DNA of 9,118 bases from Arcicella sp043769985 (lineage in GTDB: Bacteria; Bacteroidota; Bacteroidia; Cytophagales; Spirosomataceae): contig JAYVIV010000054.1 of the NCBI GenBank assembly GCA_043769985.1, forward strand, positions 1 to 9,118, in the 5' to 3' direction. Position 1 is the first letter of the stretch; each line of letters begins with the position of its first letter. Of this stretch, positions 1 through 5,252 are shown in pieces. The translations under genes were made by a program, and so were the position numbers. The notes beneath the pieces were generated by a model. It made no database searches and had not been told where the DNA came from. It worked only from the letters and a program-made list of their open reading frames with translations.

Positions 1-24
1 AAAGGGCTTCTACACTCGTTAGGA

Positions 25-52
25 AAGTCCTTCCCTTCAAGGGGAAGGATTT
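25..52. repeat. GC-rich intergenic hairpin
   Basis: TCCTTCCC (28-35) and GGGAAGGA (42-49) form a perfect 8-bp stem around a 6-base loop, extendable by a G-T and two A-T pairs. There is no T-run directly after it, so it is not an obvious intrinsic terminator. It sits in non-coding sequence at the left edge and resembles the other GC-rich palindromes in the spacers of this window (3394-3414, 3505-3527). Its role is unknown. An RNA processing or stability element, or a remnant of a dispersed repeat, is possible. Confidence 0.5.
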
Positions 53-107
53 AGGATGGGGTAATTCGTATTTGCGACATTAAGTATATAGTTCCGTAAT
101 AAAATCT

Positions 108-144
108 AAAAAGGTCGTTGATTTGCCAATCAACGACCTTTTTT
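108..144. terminator. Strong intrinsic terminator, possibly bidirectional
   Basis: A perfect 16-bp stem (108-123 paired with 128-143) encloses the 4-base loop TGCC. The stem begins with AAAAA and ends with TTTTT, so a U-tract follows the GC-containing part of the stem in both directions. No gene inside the window ends just to its left. On the plus strand it could serve a gene beyond the left edge, and on the minus strand it ends repeat copy C. The core AGGTCGTTGA is also present in the terminator at 2649-2686. Confidence 0.85.
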
Positions 145-214
145 AATTAATTAAAATGAGCAGTTTTGTAGTGCTTAGAGTCCTCTGCATAAGGTGCTTA
201 CGCAAGTATTGTTG

Positions 215-272
215 GTCTGGGCGACCCCGTCTGGGCGACCCCGTCTGGGCGACCCCGTCTGGGCGACCCCGT
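215..272. repeat. 4 x 14-bp perfect tandem repeat
   Basis: Four identical head-to-tail copies of GTCTGGGCGACCCC lie at 215-228, 229-242, 243-256 and 257-270, followed by a further GT. Each unit contains GGG-CGA-CCC, so every copy can form a small hairpin. The block is very GC-rich in an AT-rich setting. The unit's GTCTGGGCG is the reverse complement of CGCCCAGAC in repeat copy A (2585-2593), so the array looks like a local expansion of one segment of that element. Perfect identity suggests recent expansion or a slippage-prone locus. It is not inside any gene. Confidence 0.95.
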
Positions 273-882
273 GAAACACACAACAACGGCAAGCGATGAG
301 GAACACCCACAAAGGCGTAAGGCTAAATTTCTGTATTACGTCACCATTTATGACTTTATATCACCATTCTTTAGAAATCTCAGAGGCAATACTAATTTTT
401 TTTGCAATTTACACCTGTAATATTTGCAAAAGATAGCAAAATCTTGCAAAAGATAGCAAAATAATTATTGATAATTTAAAATTAATACTTATGCTTCATA
501 CTATTGGACATTTAGATAATTGAGGAATTTGCATCACAACTGTCTGAAAGCCTTGTGTAGTTTGGTAATATCAAGAAAGCACATTTAATGGTACAAATTC
601 AGAGCATCCTGAAATAATATTTCGCATCATAAAACTTTTAAACAGAGATAAAATCTCAGAATGAAATCAAGTAAGCTAAACAAATATTAGCCACCGATTC
701 AGATTTAAAACTAATTTCATTACCATAAATATTACCTTTTTTTATCATGACCAAACCACAAAAAATCTTTCCCAATTAAACTGGCATTCCTGTTTTAGAA
801 TGTCAGTTATCAAGATATTATCCTAATATTTTGTACCAGTTTTATAGTATTAATCATTTTTATAAACAAACTAATATAATCG
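273..882. other. Long non-coding stretch
   Basis: About 610 bases with no convincing open reading frame on either strand. They hold a 20-bp tandem duplication at 424-462 and are otherwise AT-rich. Both strands were read for a decayed gene and no recognisable protein fragment was found. The last part presumably contains the promoter of the lipoprotein gene at 883, but no match to the Bacteroidota TAnnTTTG box at a sensible distance could be defended. Confidence 0.5.
424..462. repeat. 2 x 20-bp tandem repeat
   Basis: TTGCAAAAGATAGCAAAAT occurs at 424-442 and again at 444-462, separated by one C, giving a period of 20 bases (about two helical turns). Both copies are identical. TTTGCAA also occurs just upstream near 400. 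The unit is internally repetitive (GCAAAA twice). It could be a binding site for a DNA-binding protein or the result of slippage. It lies about 420 bases upstream of the nearest gene start, so an operator for that gene is not clearly supported. Confidence 0.8.
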
Positions 883-1638
883 ATGAAATATCCAAAATTA
901 CCATTTCTTGTTTGTCTCTCATTCATTGTCTTGTTGGGGTCTTGTAAGACTGCCGAGATGGCCCCTGACAATACCGCAAAGCTTGTGGCTGATAAAAACC
1001 CTTTGTATGATGAGTTTGCTACAAAGCAATATTACCACGAAGGCTCACTGATTTCTGATACAGTGCAAATAAAGAATTTATTAGAACATTCAAAGGTCTT
1101 TTTCTGTGATAGTACCAATAAAATCACTATCTATGACAGTGAAGCGAAATATGAAGCTTCGCTTACCAATTCGAAAGCAGCTCGTATTGCAGCTGATCCT
1201 AATCCAGAACACATTAAACTTATGTTATTTTCTTATGTGTACTCGACTAATCGTCAGGATCCGAAAACTAATTTTCTAGAGACAATGACGGTAAAAGGAC
1301 CAATTCCTGATTATTCAACATATCGTGGAATTACCCATATCGTATTTACCTTGGGTAATCATGCAAGAATTGAGAACTATCGGTTATCATATCTGTATTC
1401 TAGTAATTATCGGGAAAGAACTTCATTCACAAAATTGAATGTATTTAACCCCGCAAAATATGCTAAAAGACTTACTTTGTTGTTAAATACAGGAAAAAGA
1501 ATTGTTACCATTTTGAATCCTCTGAAAATATGGAATACAAGAACGGTGACTATTGGATCCCCCCCTTTCCCAGCTGTACCTTTTACTGGTGGAATACCAG
1601 GGTATATTATTGGTCACAATGTAGAAAATTTGCTTTAA
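883..1638 (+). CDS. Putative lipoprotein of unknown function
   Basis: A 251-residue protein with a type II (lipoprotein) signal peptide: a basic start, a hydrophobic stretch at about residues 6-18 and the lipobox L18-G19-S20-C21. It should be lipid-anchored after cleavage before C21. Residue +2 is Lys and there is no acidic run right after the Cys, so surface export cannot be predicted. The mature part is mixed alpha/beta in character with many Tyr, Asn and Thr residues and one further Cys near residue 75. The last 30 residues are Gly/Pro/Ile-rich and hydrophobic. I recognise no known domain. The ATG start is supported because the signal peptide begins immediately; upstream sequence is AT-rich without a Shine-Dalgarno. 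The next gene on the same strand begins 46 bases downstream, so the two may be co-transcribed. Confidence 0.8.
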   Translation: MKYPKLPFLVCLSFIVLLGSCKTAEMAPDNTAKLVADKNPLYDEFATKQYYHEGSLISDTVQIKNLLEHSKVFFCDSTNKITIYDSEAKYEASLTNSKAARIAADPNPEHIKLMLFSYVYSTNRQDPKTNFLETMTVKGPIPDYSTYRGITHIVFTLGNHARIENYRLSYLYSSNYRERTSFTKLNVFNPAKYAKRLTLLLNTGKRIVTILNPLKIWNTRTVTIGSPPFPAVPFTGGIPGYIIGHNVENLL

Positions 1639-1684
1639 CATTAATCAAATAAAAATATTAACTTTCTTTAATTCAGATATATCA

Positions 1685-2509
1685 ATGAAAACTATATTCA
1701 AAAATTTCACGTTTGGCTTGGTTATAACCATGCTCATTACATCAAGCTTTATTTCACAAGCAAATAGTACATTTACCAACTTAGAGGAATTAAGTACAAA
1801 ATTAGTCAAGAGTAAAGTTTTTGAAAAATTCACGCTTAACACTTCAACAATATTTTTGGCTAATTTTTTTCACAAACAATCTTTAAGTGCCGAACAAATA
1901 AAAGCAGAAGAAGAATTGATGGCTAATTATCAAAAAAGATTAGACTTAATTTTTCCTGAAAAACTTGAAATGGCTCAAATGATGGGTTTTGAAAGCTGGG
2001 AACAATACGTTGAAAAAATCGACCATTCGAAAAAATTAAGAATCAGTTTGTTCCTTGAATTTCCAGAACTGAGTATGCTTAGTACTGACGATTTAAAAAA
2101 GGTAATGGAAAAAGCTATTTCACAAATTGATATAGCAGCTAAACTTGAAGAAAACAAAGAGCTTAGCGATTGTCTCGAAAAAGCAGCAAATACTAAAGCG
2201 AATTGTTTGAGAGTTTCTACTCCATATTATCTTCGTACATTAGCAGTATTTCTTACTGCGGCTTGCATAGGTGTAGCATTTAGAATTTATGTGGTCGGTG
2301 CTGCAATACTTATTCCAGAAACGGATGGTGCATCAGCAGTAGCAGCAGCATCAGCTTGGACTGCTTACTTTGGTATTGCGTGTGGTATTTGTACAACTTT
2401 GGCGGTAGCAACTTTTGGCGGTGCTGAACAAGAAAAGTACGCCGATCGTTCGGAATGTCATACAACATTTGGTGCAGATAATGCTGTATGTGCGATAAGG
2501 TATAAATAA
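1685..2509 (+). CDS. Secreted protein with a cysteine-flanked hydrophobic hairpin, unknown function
   Basis: A 274-residue protein of no family I recognise. Residues 1-26 look like a Sec signal peptide (KTIFKNF, then a hydrophobic core ending near SQA). Residues 65-160 are charged and probably helical. The C-terminal third contains two Ala/Gly-rich hydrophobic segments (about 185-210 and 216-247) that could form a membrane-inserting hairpin. Cysteines are at 163, 174, 194, 233, 236, 258 and 269; pairs 163/174 and 258/269 have the same 11-residue spacing and frame the hydrophobic hairpin, suggesting disulfides in an exported protein. The ATG at 1685 directly precedes the signal peptide. It follows the lipoprotein gene by 46 bases in the same direction. 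A toxin or bacteriocin-like function is conceivable from the architecture but is only a guess. Confidence 0.8.
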   Translation: MKTIFKNFTFGLVITMLITSSFISQANSTFTNLEELSTKLVKSKVFEKFTLNTSTIFLANFFHKQSLSAEQIKAEEELMANYQKRLDLIFPEKLEMAQMMGFESWEQYVEKIDHSKKLRISLFLEFPELSMLSTDDLKKVMEKAISQIDIAAKLEENKELSDCLEKAANTKANCLRVSTPYYLRTLAVFLTAACIGVAFRIYVVGAAILIPETDGASAVAAASAWTAYFGIACGICTTLAVATFGGAEQEKYADRSECHTTFGADNAVCAIRYK

Positions 2510-2527
2510 ACTTTAACTAATTATATT

Positions 2528-2690
2528 TCTGTTTCCTCGGTCGGTAGAACCACTTTGCCTGCATGGCGGAGTCTCCCACGAGAACGCCCAGACCAGCCAA
2601 AATGCGTCAGCTATCTGTAGAGAGGCGTTATGAGTACCCAAAAAGTAGAAAGAGGTCGTTGAGCTATATTTCAATGACCTCTTTTTATTC
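2528..2690 (+). repeat. Dispersed intergenic element, copy A
   Basis: Begins with TCTGTTTCCTCGG (2528-2540), then CGGTAGAACCACT, GTCTCCC, CGCCCAGACCA (2585-2595), TGCGTCAGC (2603-2611), AGAGG (2621-2625) and TATGAGTACCCAAAA, and ends in a terminator hairpin with a T-run. Copy B (3551-3699) repeats this over its whole length with point changes and lacks 13 bases present here after GTCTCCC. The element starts 18 bases after the stop of the gene ending at 2509 and is GC-rich in its first half. No transposase or long terminal inverted repeats are seen. It could be a mobile-terminator repeat, a small structured RNA, or a REP-like intergenic repeat. Confidence 0.85.
2649..2686 (+). terminator. Intrinsic terminator at the end of repeat copy A
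   Basis: AAAGAGGTCGTTGA (2649-2662) pairs with TCAATGACCTCTTT (2671-2684), with one G-T wobble and a short AT-rich loop, followed by more T. It lies 140 bases past the stop codon at 2509, so it would end transcripts from the 883-2509 gene pair. The same core (AGGTCGTTGA) occurs in the terminator at 108-144. Confidence 0.8.
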
Positions 2691-2746
2691 GTACTGGTTG
2701 TAGGTTTAGCGAAGCGTTCCTATGACCTGACCCATAATGGCATAGA

Positions 2747-2759
2747 GCGTCTCGCTCAT
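2747..2759. repeat. Short GC-rich palindrome
   Basis: GAGCG and CGCTC form a 5-bp stem around TCT in the spacer before the gene at 2843. Nearby AGCGAAGCG (2708-2716) repeats the GCG-rich character. The 2700-2762 stretch is more GC-rich than the coding sequence around it and may be part of another dispersed intergenic repeat, but no second copy is present here. Confidence 0.4.
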
Positions 2760-2842
2760 TGGTTGATACATGAAAATACATTTTATAGATAAAAAACAAG
2801 AGACCAATGCAAGAAAAATTTTGTGATATTCATAGAAGCTAT

Positions 2843-3361
2843 ATGAAATATATTTATATAATAACAACCATACTTTTATCGTATTTATTAATCAGTTGTG
2901 ATGAGCGTATAACGCCCAAACAAGAAGCCAACCCTGACTTAAAAATTAAATTAAAACTCTTAACCGACAAATATTGGCAATGCGATGTTGTCGAAGTTAT
3001 TGAAGGTACAGACTTACCGAAAAAAATATTTTCATTAAATGAAAACATCGGTATAGATTCGCCATATAATGACTTTTTTTGTATTTACAATCCAGATAGT
3101 ACCGCATATTACTATACAAGTAATGGTGAGGAGGCGTTAATGTGGGTATTCCAAAATAATCAGGCTCAACTTAAAACGATAGACAATACTGGTTTGAAAC
3201 TGGTTTATGATGTTAAAAAACTTACGTTTGATGCCATGAAATTATCACTTTTATACAAGAAAAGTGACTATTTGAGTGAGGTTGACTGGAAATTGAAATT
3301 AAAGGAATTAGAGTTATCAAGTAATACTACTCAATTTAGAGTAGATTATACTTTTGAGTAA
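2843..3361 (+). CDS. Small lipoprotein, possibly lipocalin-like
   Basis: A 172-residue protein from the ATG at 2843. An in-frame ATG at 2807 would add 12 polar residues in front of the signal peptide; the downstream ATG is preferred because it puts a Lys directly before the hydrophobic core (residues 4-17) and the lipobox L16-I17-S18-C19. The mature protein starts C-D-E-R. Acidic residues right after the lipid-modified Cys are part of reported surface-export signals in some Bacteroidota, so outer-surface display is possible. The mature chain (about 154 residues) has an early L-x-x-K-Y-W, alternating strand-like segments, an M-W-V-F segment and a late Y-x-V-x-x-L-T pattern, which resembles small lipocalin-like Bacteroidota lipoproteins. 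That assignment is weak. The gene is bracketed by direct repeat copies A and B. Confidence 0.75.
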   Translation: MKYIYIITTILLSYLLISCDERITPKQEANPDLKIKLKLLTDKYWQCDVVEVIEGTDLPKKIFSLNENIGIDSPYNDFFCIYNPDSTAYYYTSNGEEALMWVFQNNQAQLKTIDNTGLKLVYDVKKLTFDAMKLSLLYKKSDYLSEVDWKLKLKELELSSNTTQFRVDYTFE

Positions 3362-3371
3362 TAACAACTTA

Positions 3372-3390
3372 CCTGTTTCCTCGGTTCGTC
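3372..3390 (+). repeat. Short partial copy of the dispersed element start
   Basis: CCTGTTTCCTCGG (3372-3384) repeats the opening block of copies A (2529-2540) and B (3552-3563), then the sequence diverges into a different hairpin. It starts 11 bases after the stop codon at 3361, much as copy A starts 18 bases after the stop at 2509. It looks like a truncated or interrupted copy. Confidence 0.6.
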
Positions 3391-3393
3391 CCG

Positions 3394-3414
3394 TGGTCAG
3401 TGTCCCACTGACCA
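3394..3414. repeat. Perfect 9-bp inverted repeat
   Basis: TGGTCAGTG (3394-3402) and CACTGACCA (3406-3414) pair perfectly around TCC. There is no following T-run, so it is not a standard terminator. It lies directly after the partial element start at 3372 and downstream of the lipoprotein gene, so it might stabilise the 3' end of that transcript or be part of a repeat family. Confidence 0.75.
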
Positions 3415-3504
3415 ACTGGCAACAGCAAAAACCCGAACGTAAACAAATAAACGTAACTATATGTTTAAGGTCGCAAAACCTCACCCGAGCGTCGGTCGCC
3501 CCAA

Positions 3505-3527
3505 CTCCTCTCCCGAGGAGAGGGGAG
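3505..3527. repeat. CT/GA-rich hairpin
   Basis: CTCCTC (3505-3510) and GAGGAG (3515-3520) form a stem around TCCC; an alternative longer pairing of CTCCTCTCC with the downstream GGAGAGGGGAG is also possible. An A-run follows. It is similar in composition to the hairpin at 25-52, suggesting related intergenic repeats. Confidence 0.5.
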
Positions 3528-3550
3528 AAAAAAGTGTCCGAATGCTCCCC

Positions 3551-3699
3551 TCTGTTTCCTCGGCTGGTAGAACCACTCCGTCCCCGTGGCTGTGTCTCCC
3601 GACCAGCCAAAATGCGTCAGCTAACTGTGGAGAGGAATTATGAGTACCCAAAAGTAAAAAGAGGTTTTTGAGCTATATTTCAATGACCTTTTTTTATTC
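3551..3699 (+). repeat. Dispersed intergenic element, copy B
   Basis: Near full-length direct repeat of copy A: TCTGTTTCCTCGG (3551-3563), GGTAGAACCACT, GTCTCCC, GACCAGCCAAAATGCGTCAG (3601-3620), AGAGG (3631-3635), TTATGAGTACCCAAAA, then a hairpin and T-run. It lacks 13 bases of A next to the CAGACC block and has scattered substitutions. GGCTGGT (3562-3568) and ACCAGCC (3602-3608) form a perfect 7-bp stem enclosing an inner CCAC/GTGG pairing (3573-3576 with 3586-3589), so the 5' half can fold. In A the outer stem is kept only in part, with one wobble and one mismatch. Confidence 0.85.
3659..3695 (+). terminator. Degenerate intrinsic terminator of repeat copy B
   Basis: AAGAGGTTTTTGA (3659-3671) pairs with TCAATGACCTTTT (3680-3692) with two wobbles and a T-T mismatch, followed by T's. 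The stem is weaker than that of copy A because the CG of GGTCGTTGA has become TT. It is placed to end transcripts of the lipoprotein gene at 2843-3361. Confidence 0.6.
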
Positions 3700-3770
3700 A
3701 TAATTAATTGACAATCAGATATTTATATTGTTTTTGTAAGTTGTCTGGTGAGGTGGAGCAAACAAAAATC

Positions 3771-3798
3771 AGTCGTTGAAGCAAATTTCAATATCTTA
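3771..3798 (+). repeat. Degenerate remnant of the element's terminator block
   Basis: AGTCGTTGAAGCAAATTTCA (3771-3790) followed by ATATCTTAG aligns with the GGTCGTTGAGCTATATTTCA block of copy A, with substitutions. The closing arm is lost, so no good stem remains. It sits just past the 3' end of the convergent gene at 3808 and about 75 bases after copy B. It may be a decayed copy or coincidence. Confidence 0.35.
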
Positions 3799-3807
3799 GT
3801 CTAAGGA

Positions 3808-4497
3808 TTAATTATCATAAACCTTCATCTTCAAAGTCGGAATTGGTCGGCTTTGTTTCTCTTCGGTATCCAACTTAATTAACGGCTCTTTCTTCTTAAT
3901 TACTGAATCTGCTTTCACCACAGTTTTCAATTGTGATTTATCCGTAACTCGCTCGTGCTGAGGGAAATCCATCGAAAATTCGTATTTCTTTTTCTTCTCC
4001 ACCTTTTCAATTTCTGGTTCTGGATTCGTGAGAACTGGAATTGTTTCAGCTGCAGTTTGACTTCCATAAACAATTCTTTTACTATTCGTGACTGGACTTT
4101 GTTCCGAAACAGGCGTTGAAGAATAAGTGATATTTTCTTCTGCTCTTCTTACGACCAAAACCTTCACATTGGCTTTTTTTGCTCCCGTTAAACCCAAATC
4201 ATGAGCCACACTATGCGTTAATTCAACGGCTGTTGTTTGGCTTTTTCCATTCACCTCTACTACTTCAACCCGTTTATTAACCAAATTGGTAATCTCAATT
4301 AACGAACCCATAGGCAAAAATTCATGCGAACAAGTGCGGTGACGGCTACTGAGATAATCACCGTTTACCATTTTTTTACCATATCTTCCAATTGTATATA
4401 CGCTTGCTTCTTGCGTATATTCTTCTTGGGCAAATGATTGGTTGAAACTTAATAAAGCAACAAAAGCAAGGGCGGAAATTGTTTTTAAAAACTTCAT
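3808..4497 (-). CDS. Secreted RlpA-like double-psi beta-barrel protein (229 aa)
   Basis: The Sec signal peptide ends at about F22-A23|Q24. Residues 30-117 match the RlpA-like double-psi beta-barrel: A-S-V-Y (31-34), N-G-D (45-47), S-H-E-F-L-P-M-G-S (57-65), I-T-N-L (69-72), E-L-T-x-S-V-A-H-D-L-G-L (92-103). RlpA proteins act on peptidoglycan in the envelope. In Pseudomonas RlpA the acidic Glu and Asp of G-E-x-F-D matter for lytic activity; here the segment is G46-D-Y-L-S50 and the usual N-D-R-G-P loop is V-N-G-K-S, so catalysis is doubtful. Residues 118-229 are a Lys/Glu/Pro/Thr-rich, probably disordered tail without a SPOR domain. It carries E-F-S-M-D-F-P-Q-H-E-R-V at 173-184, echoed in the neighbouring paralogue. 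The ATG at 4497 directly precedes the signal peptide. Confidence 0.85.
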   Translation of the reverse strand: MKFLKTISALAFVALLSFNQSFAQEEYTQEASVYTIGRYGKKMVNGDYLSSRHRTCSHEFLPMGSLIEITNLVNKRVEVVEVNGKSQTTAVELTHSVAHDLGLTGAKKANVKVLVVRRAEENITYSSTPVSEQSPVTNSKRIVYGSQTAAETIPVLTNPEPEIEKVEKKKKYEFSMDFPQHERVTDKSQLKTVVKADSVIKKKEPLIKLDTEEKQSRPIPTLKMKVYDN

Positions 4498-4682
4498 AAT
4501 ATTATTGTATATTTTAGTAAAAAGCAGGGAATTAGTAGCAATAAGAAATACCCGAAATTCGTTTGATTAAAATTTATCCGTTAAAATATATTATTCTACA
4601 TCTCTAAAACTGATTTATAGAAAATTGCTTCCTTGAAAACAATACCAAAGTTAATATATTACCAATAACTTTTTTGTATTGT

Positions 4683-4727
4683 AACAAAAAAGTCCATCGA
4701 AATAACGTTCAATGGGCTCGTTTGTTA
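4683..4727 (-). terminator. Intrinsic terminator for the upstream RlpA-like gene
   Basis: On the minus strand AGCCCATTGAA (4718-4708) pairs with TTCGATGGACT (4701-4691), with one wobble and one C-A mismatch, and is followed by a T-run (complement of 4686-4691). An outer 7-bp pairing TAACAAA/TTTGTTA (4683-4689 with 4721-4727) encloses it. It is about 60 bases past the stop of the gene at 4788-5252, so the two RlpA-like genes are probably separate transcription units. The remaining spacer (4498-4682) shows nothing recognisable. Confidence 0.75.
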
Positions 4728-4787
4728 TAGTTTATGTTTCTGAAAAATAAGATTAATCATCTGATTATCACAAAATTAACCGTTTAC

Positions 4788-5252
4788 TCAATTCTTCTTT
4801 TGTTCCGTTGGTTTTACATAATCGTACTTCCGAAAATCAACCTTAAAATCAGGTTCTTTTTTAGAATTAAAAGCAACGTTTCCTTGATTATTACCCCAAG
4901 TCAATATTGATAGTTTAACATCAATGGTCTCTTGTGAACGCATACCTAAAGCATGAGCAACAACATCGGTAAATTCAAGCACCAAGTCATCATCTGATAT
5001 TTCATTATCATTAATAATTACTTGAATTACCTTTTTATTTTTTAGATTTACGATGTCAATCACCGTTCCAATCGGGAAGTAATCATGCGTAGCCGTGAAG
5101 GTTTTTGCGTTTAATATATCACCCGAAGTTGTAGTATCTCCATAAGCCTCTGTCAGATAAGAAGTTGCTCTCCCTTTGAAGTCTTGAGAGAAAACTTTGG
5201 TAGTGATTAATAAATTAACAACGAAAGTAAGGACAAATGTATGCTTTAACAT
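4788..5252 (-). CDS. Secreted RlpA-like double-psi beta-barrel protein (154 aa)
   Basis: The signal peptide (residues 1-22, V-F-S|Q) is followed by an RlpA-like barrel at about 28-118: A-T-S-Y (29-32), S-G-D-I-L-N (43-48), T-A-T-H-D-Y-F-P-I-G-T (53-63), I-V-N-L (67-70), I-N-D-N (80-83), L-E-F-T-D-V-V-A-H-A-L-G-M (91-103). It is a shorter paralogue of the protein encoded at 3808-4497. It ends with D-F-K-V-D-F-R-K-Y-D-Y-V (135-146), matching the motif in the tail of that paralogue, and a Lys-rich end. As in the neighbour, the catalytic-type G-E-x-F-D is altered (G-D-I-L-N), and the Asp of I-D-L-S is Glu. A structural or peptidoglycan-binding role is as likely as lytic activity. It is transcribed divergently from the oxidoreductase gene at 5406. 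Confidence 0.82.
   Translation of the reverse strand: MLKHTFVLTFVVNLLITTKVFSQDFKGRATSYLTEAYGDTTTSGDILNAKTFTATHDYFPIGTVIDIVNLKNKKVIQVIINDNEISDDDLVLEFTDVVAHALGMRSQETIDVKLSILTWGNNQGNVAFNSKKEPDFKVDFRKYDYVKPTEQKKN

Larger units (their letters stand above)
107..272 (-). repeat. Dispersed intergenic element, copy C (inverted, divergent)
   Basis: Read on the minus strand, this stretch carries in order the block CGCCCAGACCA (223-213), TGCGTAAGC (204-196), AGAGG (186-182) and a terminator hairpin starting AGGTCGTTGA (139 downwards). Copies A (2528-2690) and B (3551-3699) have the same order on the plus strand. The distance from the TGCGT block to AGAGG is 18 bases in all three, and from CGCCCAGACCA to TGCGT it is 19 here and 18 in A. 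Sequence between the blocks has diverged, and the last spacer is about 15 bases longer. The CAGACC block is expanded here into the 14-bp tandem repeat at 215-270. Homology is inferred from block order and spacing. Confidence 0.55.

Noticed and set aside
215..272. CRISPR-like array
   Set aside because: The 14-bp units are contiguous without spacers, and no cas gene is present.
820..845. Promoter box near TAATATTTTG
   Set aside because: The spacing does not fit TAnnTTTG and no -33 element is correctly placed.
480..880. Decayed gene in the long non-coding stretch
   Set aside because: Translation in several frames on both strands gave no fragment resembling a known protein, and stops are frequent in all frames.
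1645..2157. Minus-strand frames opposite the secreted hairpin protein gene
   Set aside because: They are shadows of the plus-strand gene, with no signal peptide logic or domain, while the plus-strand protein has a clear signal peptide and cysteine pattern.
2602..2703. Short frame starting MRQL inside repeat copies A and B
   Set aside because: It runs through the terminator hairpin, and a one-base difference between A and B shifts the frame and stops it at 19 codons in B. The substitutions do not show protein-level conservation.
3317..3671. Overlapping open frames on both strands after the lipoprotein gene
   Set aside because: They run through the repeat element and hairpins, have atypical Arg/Pro-rich composition, no recognisable domain, and are explained by the GC-rich spacer lacking stop codons.
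2528..3699. Integron gene cassettes with attC-like sites after each gene
   Set aside because: The repeats lie behind genes as attC sites would, but no paired RYYYAAC/GTTRRRY core sites were found and no integrase is in the window.
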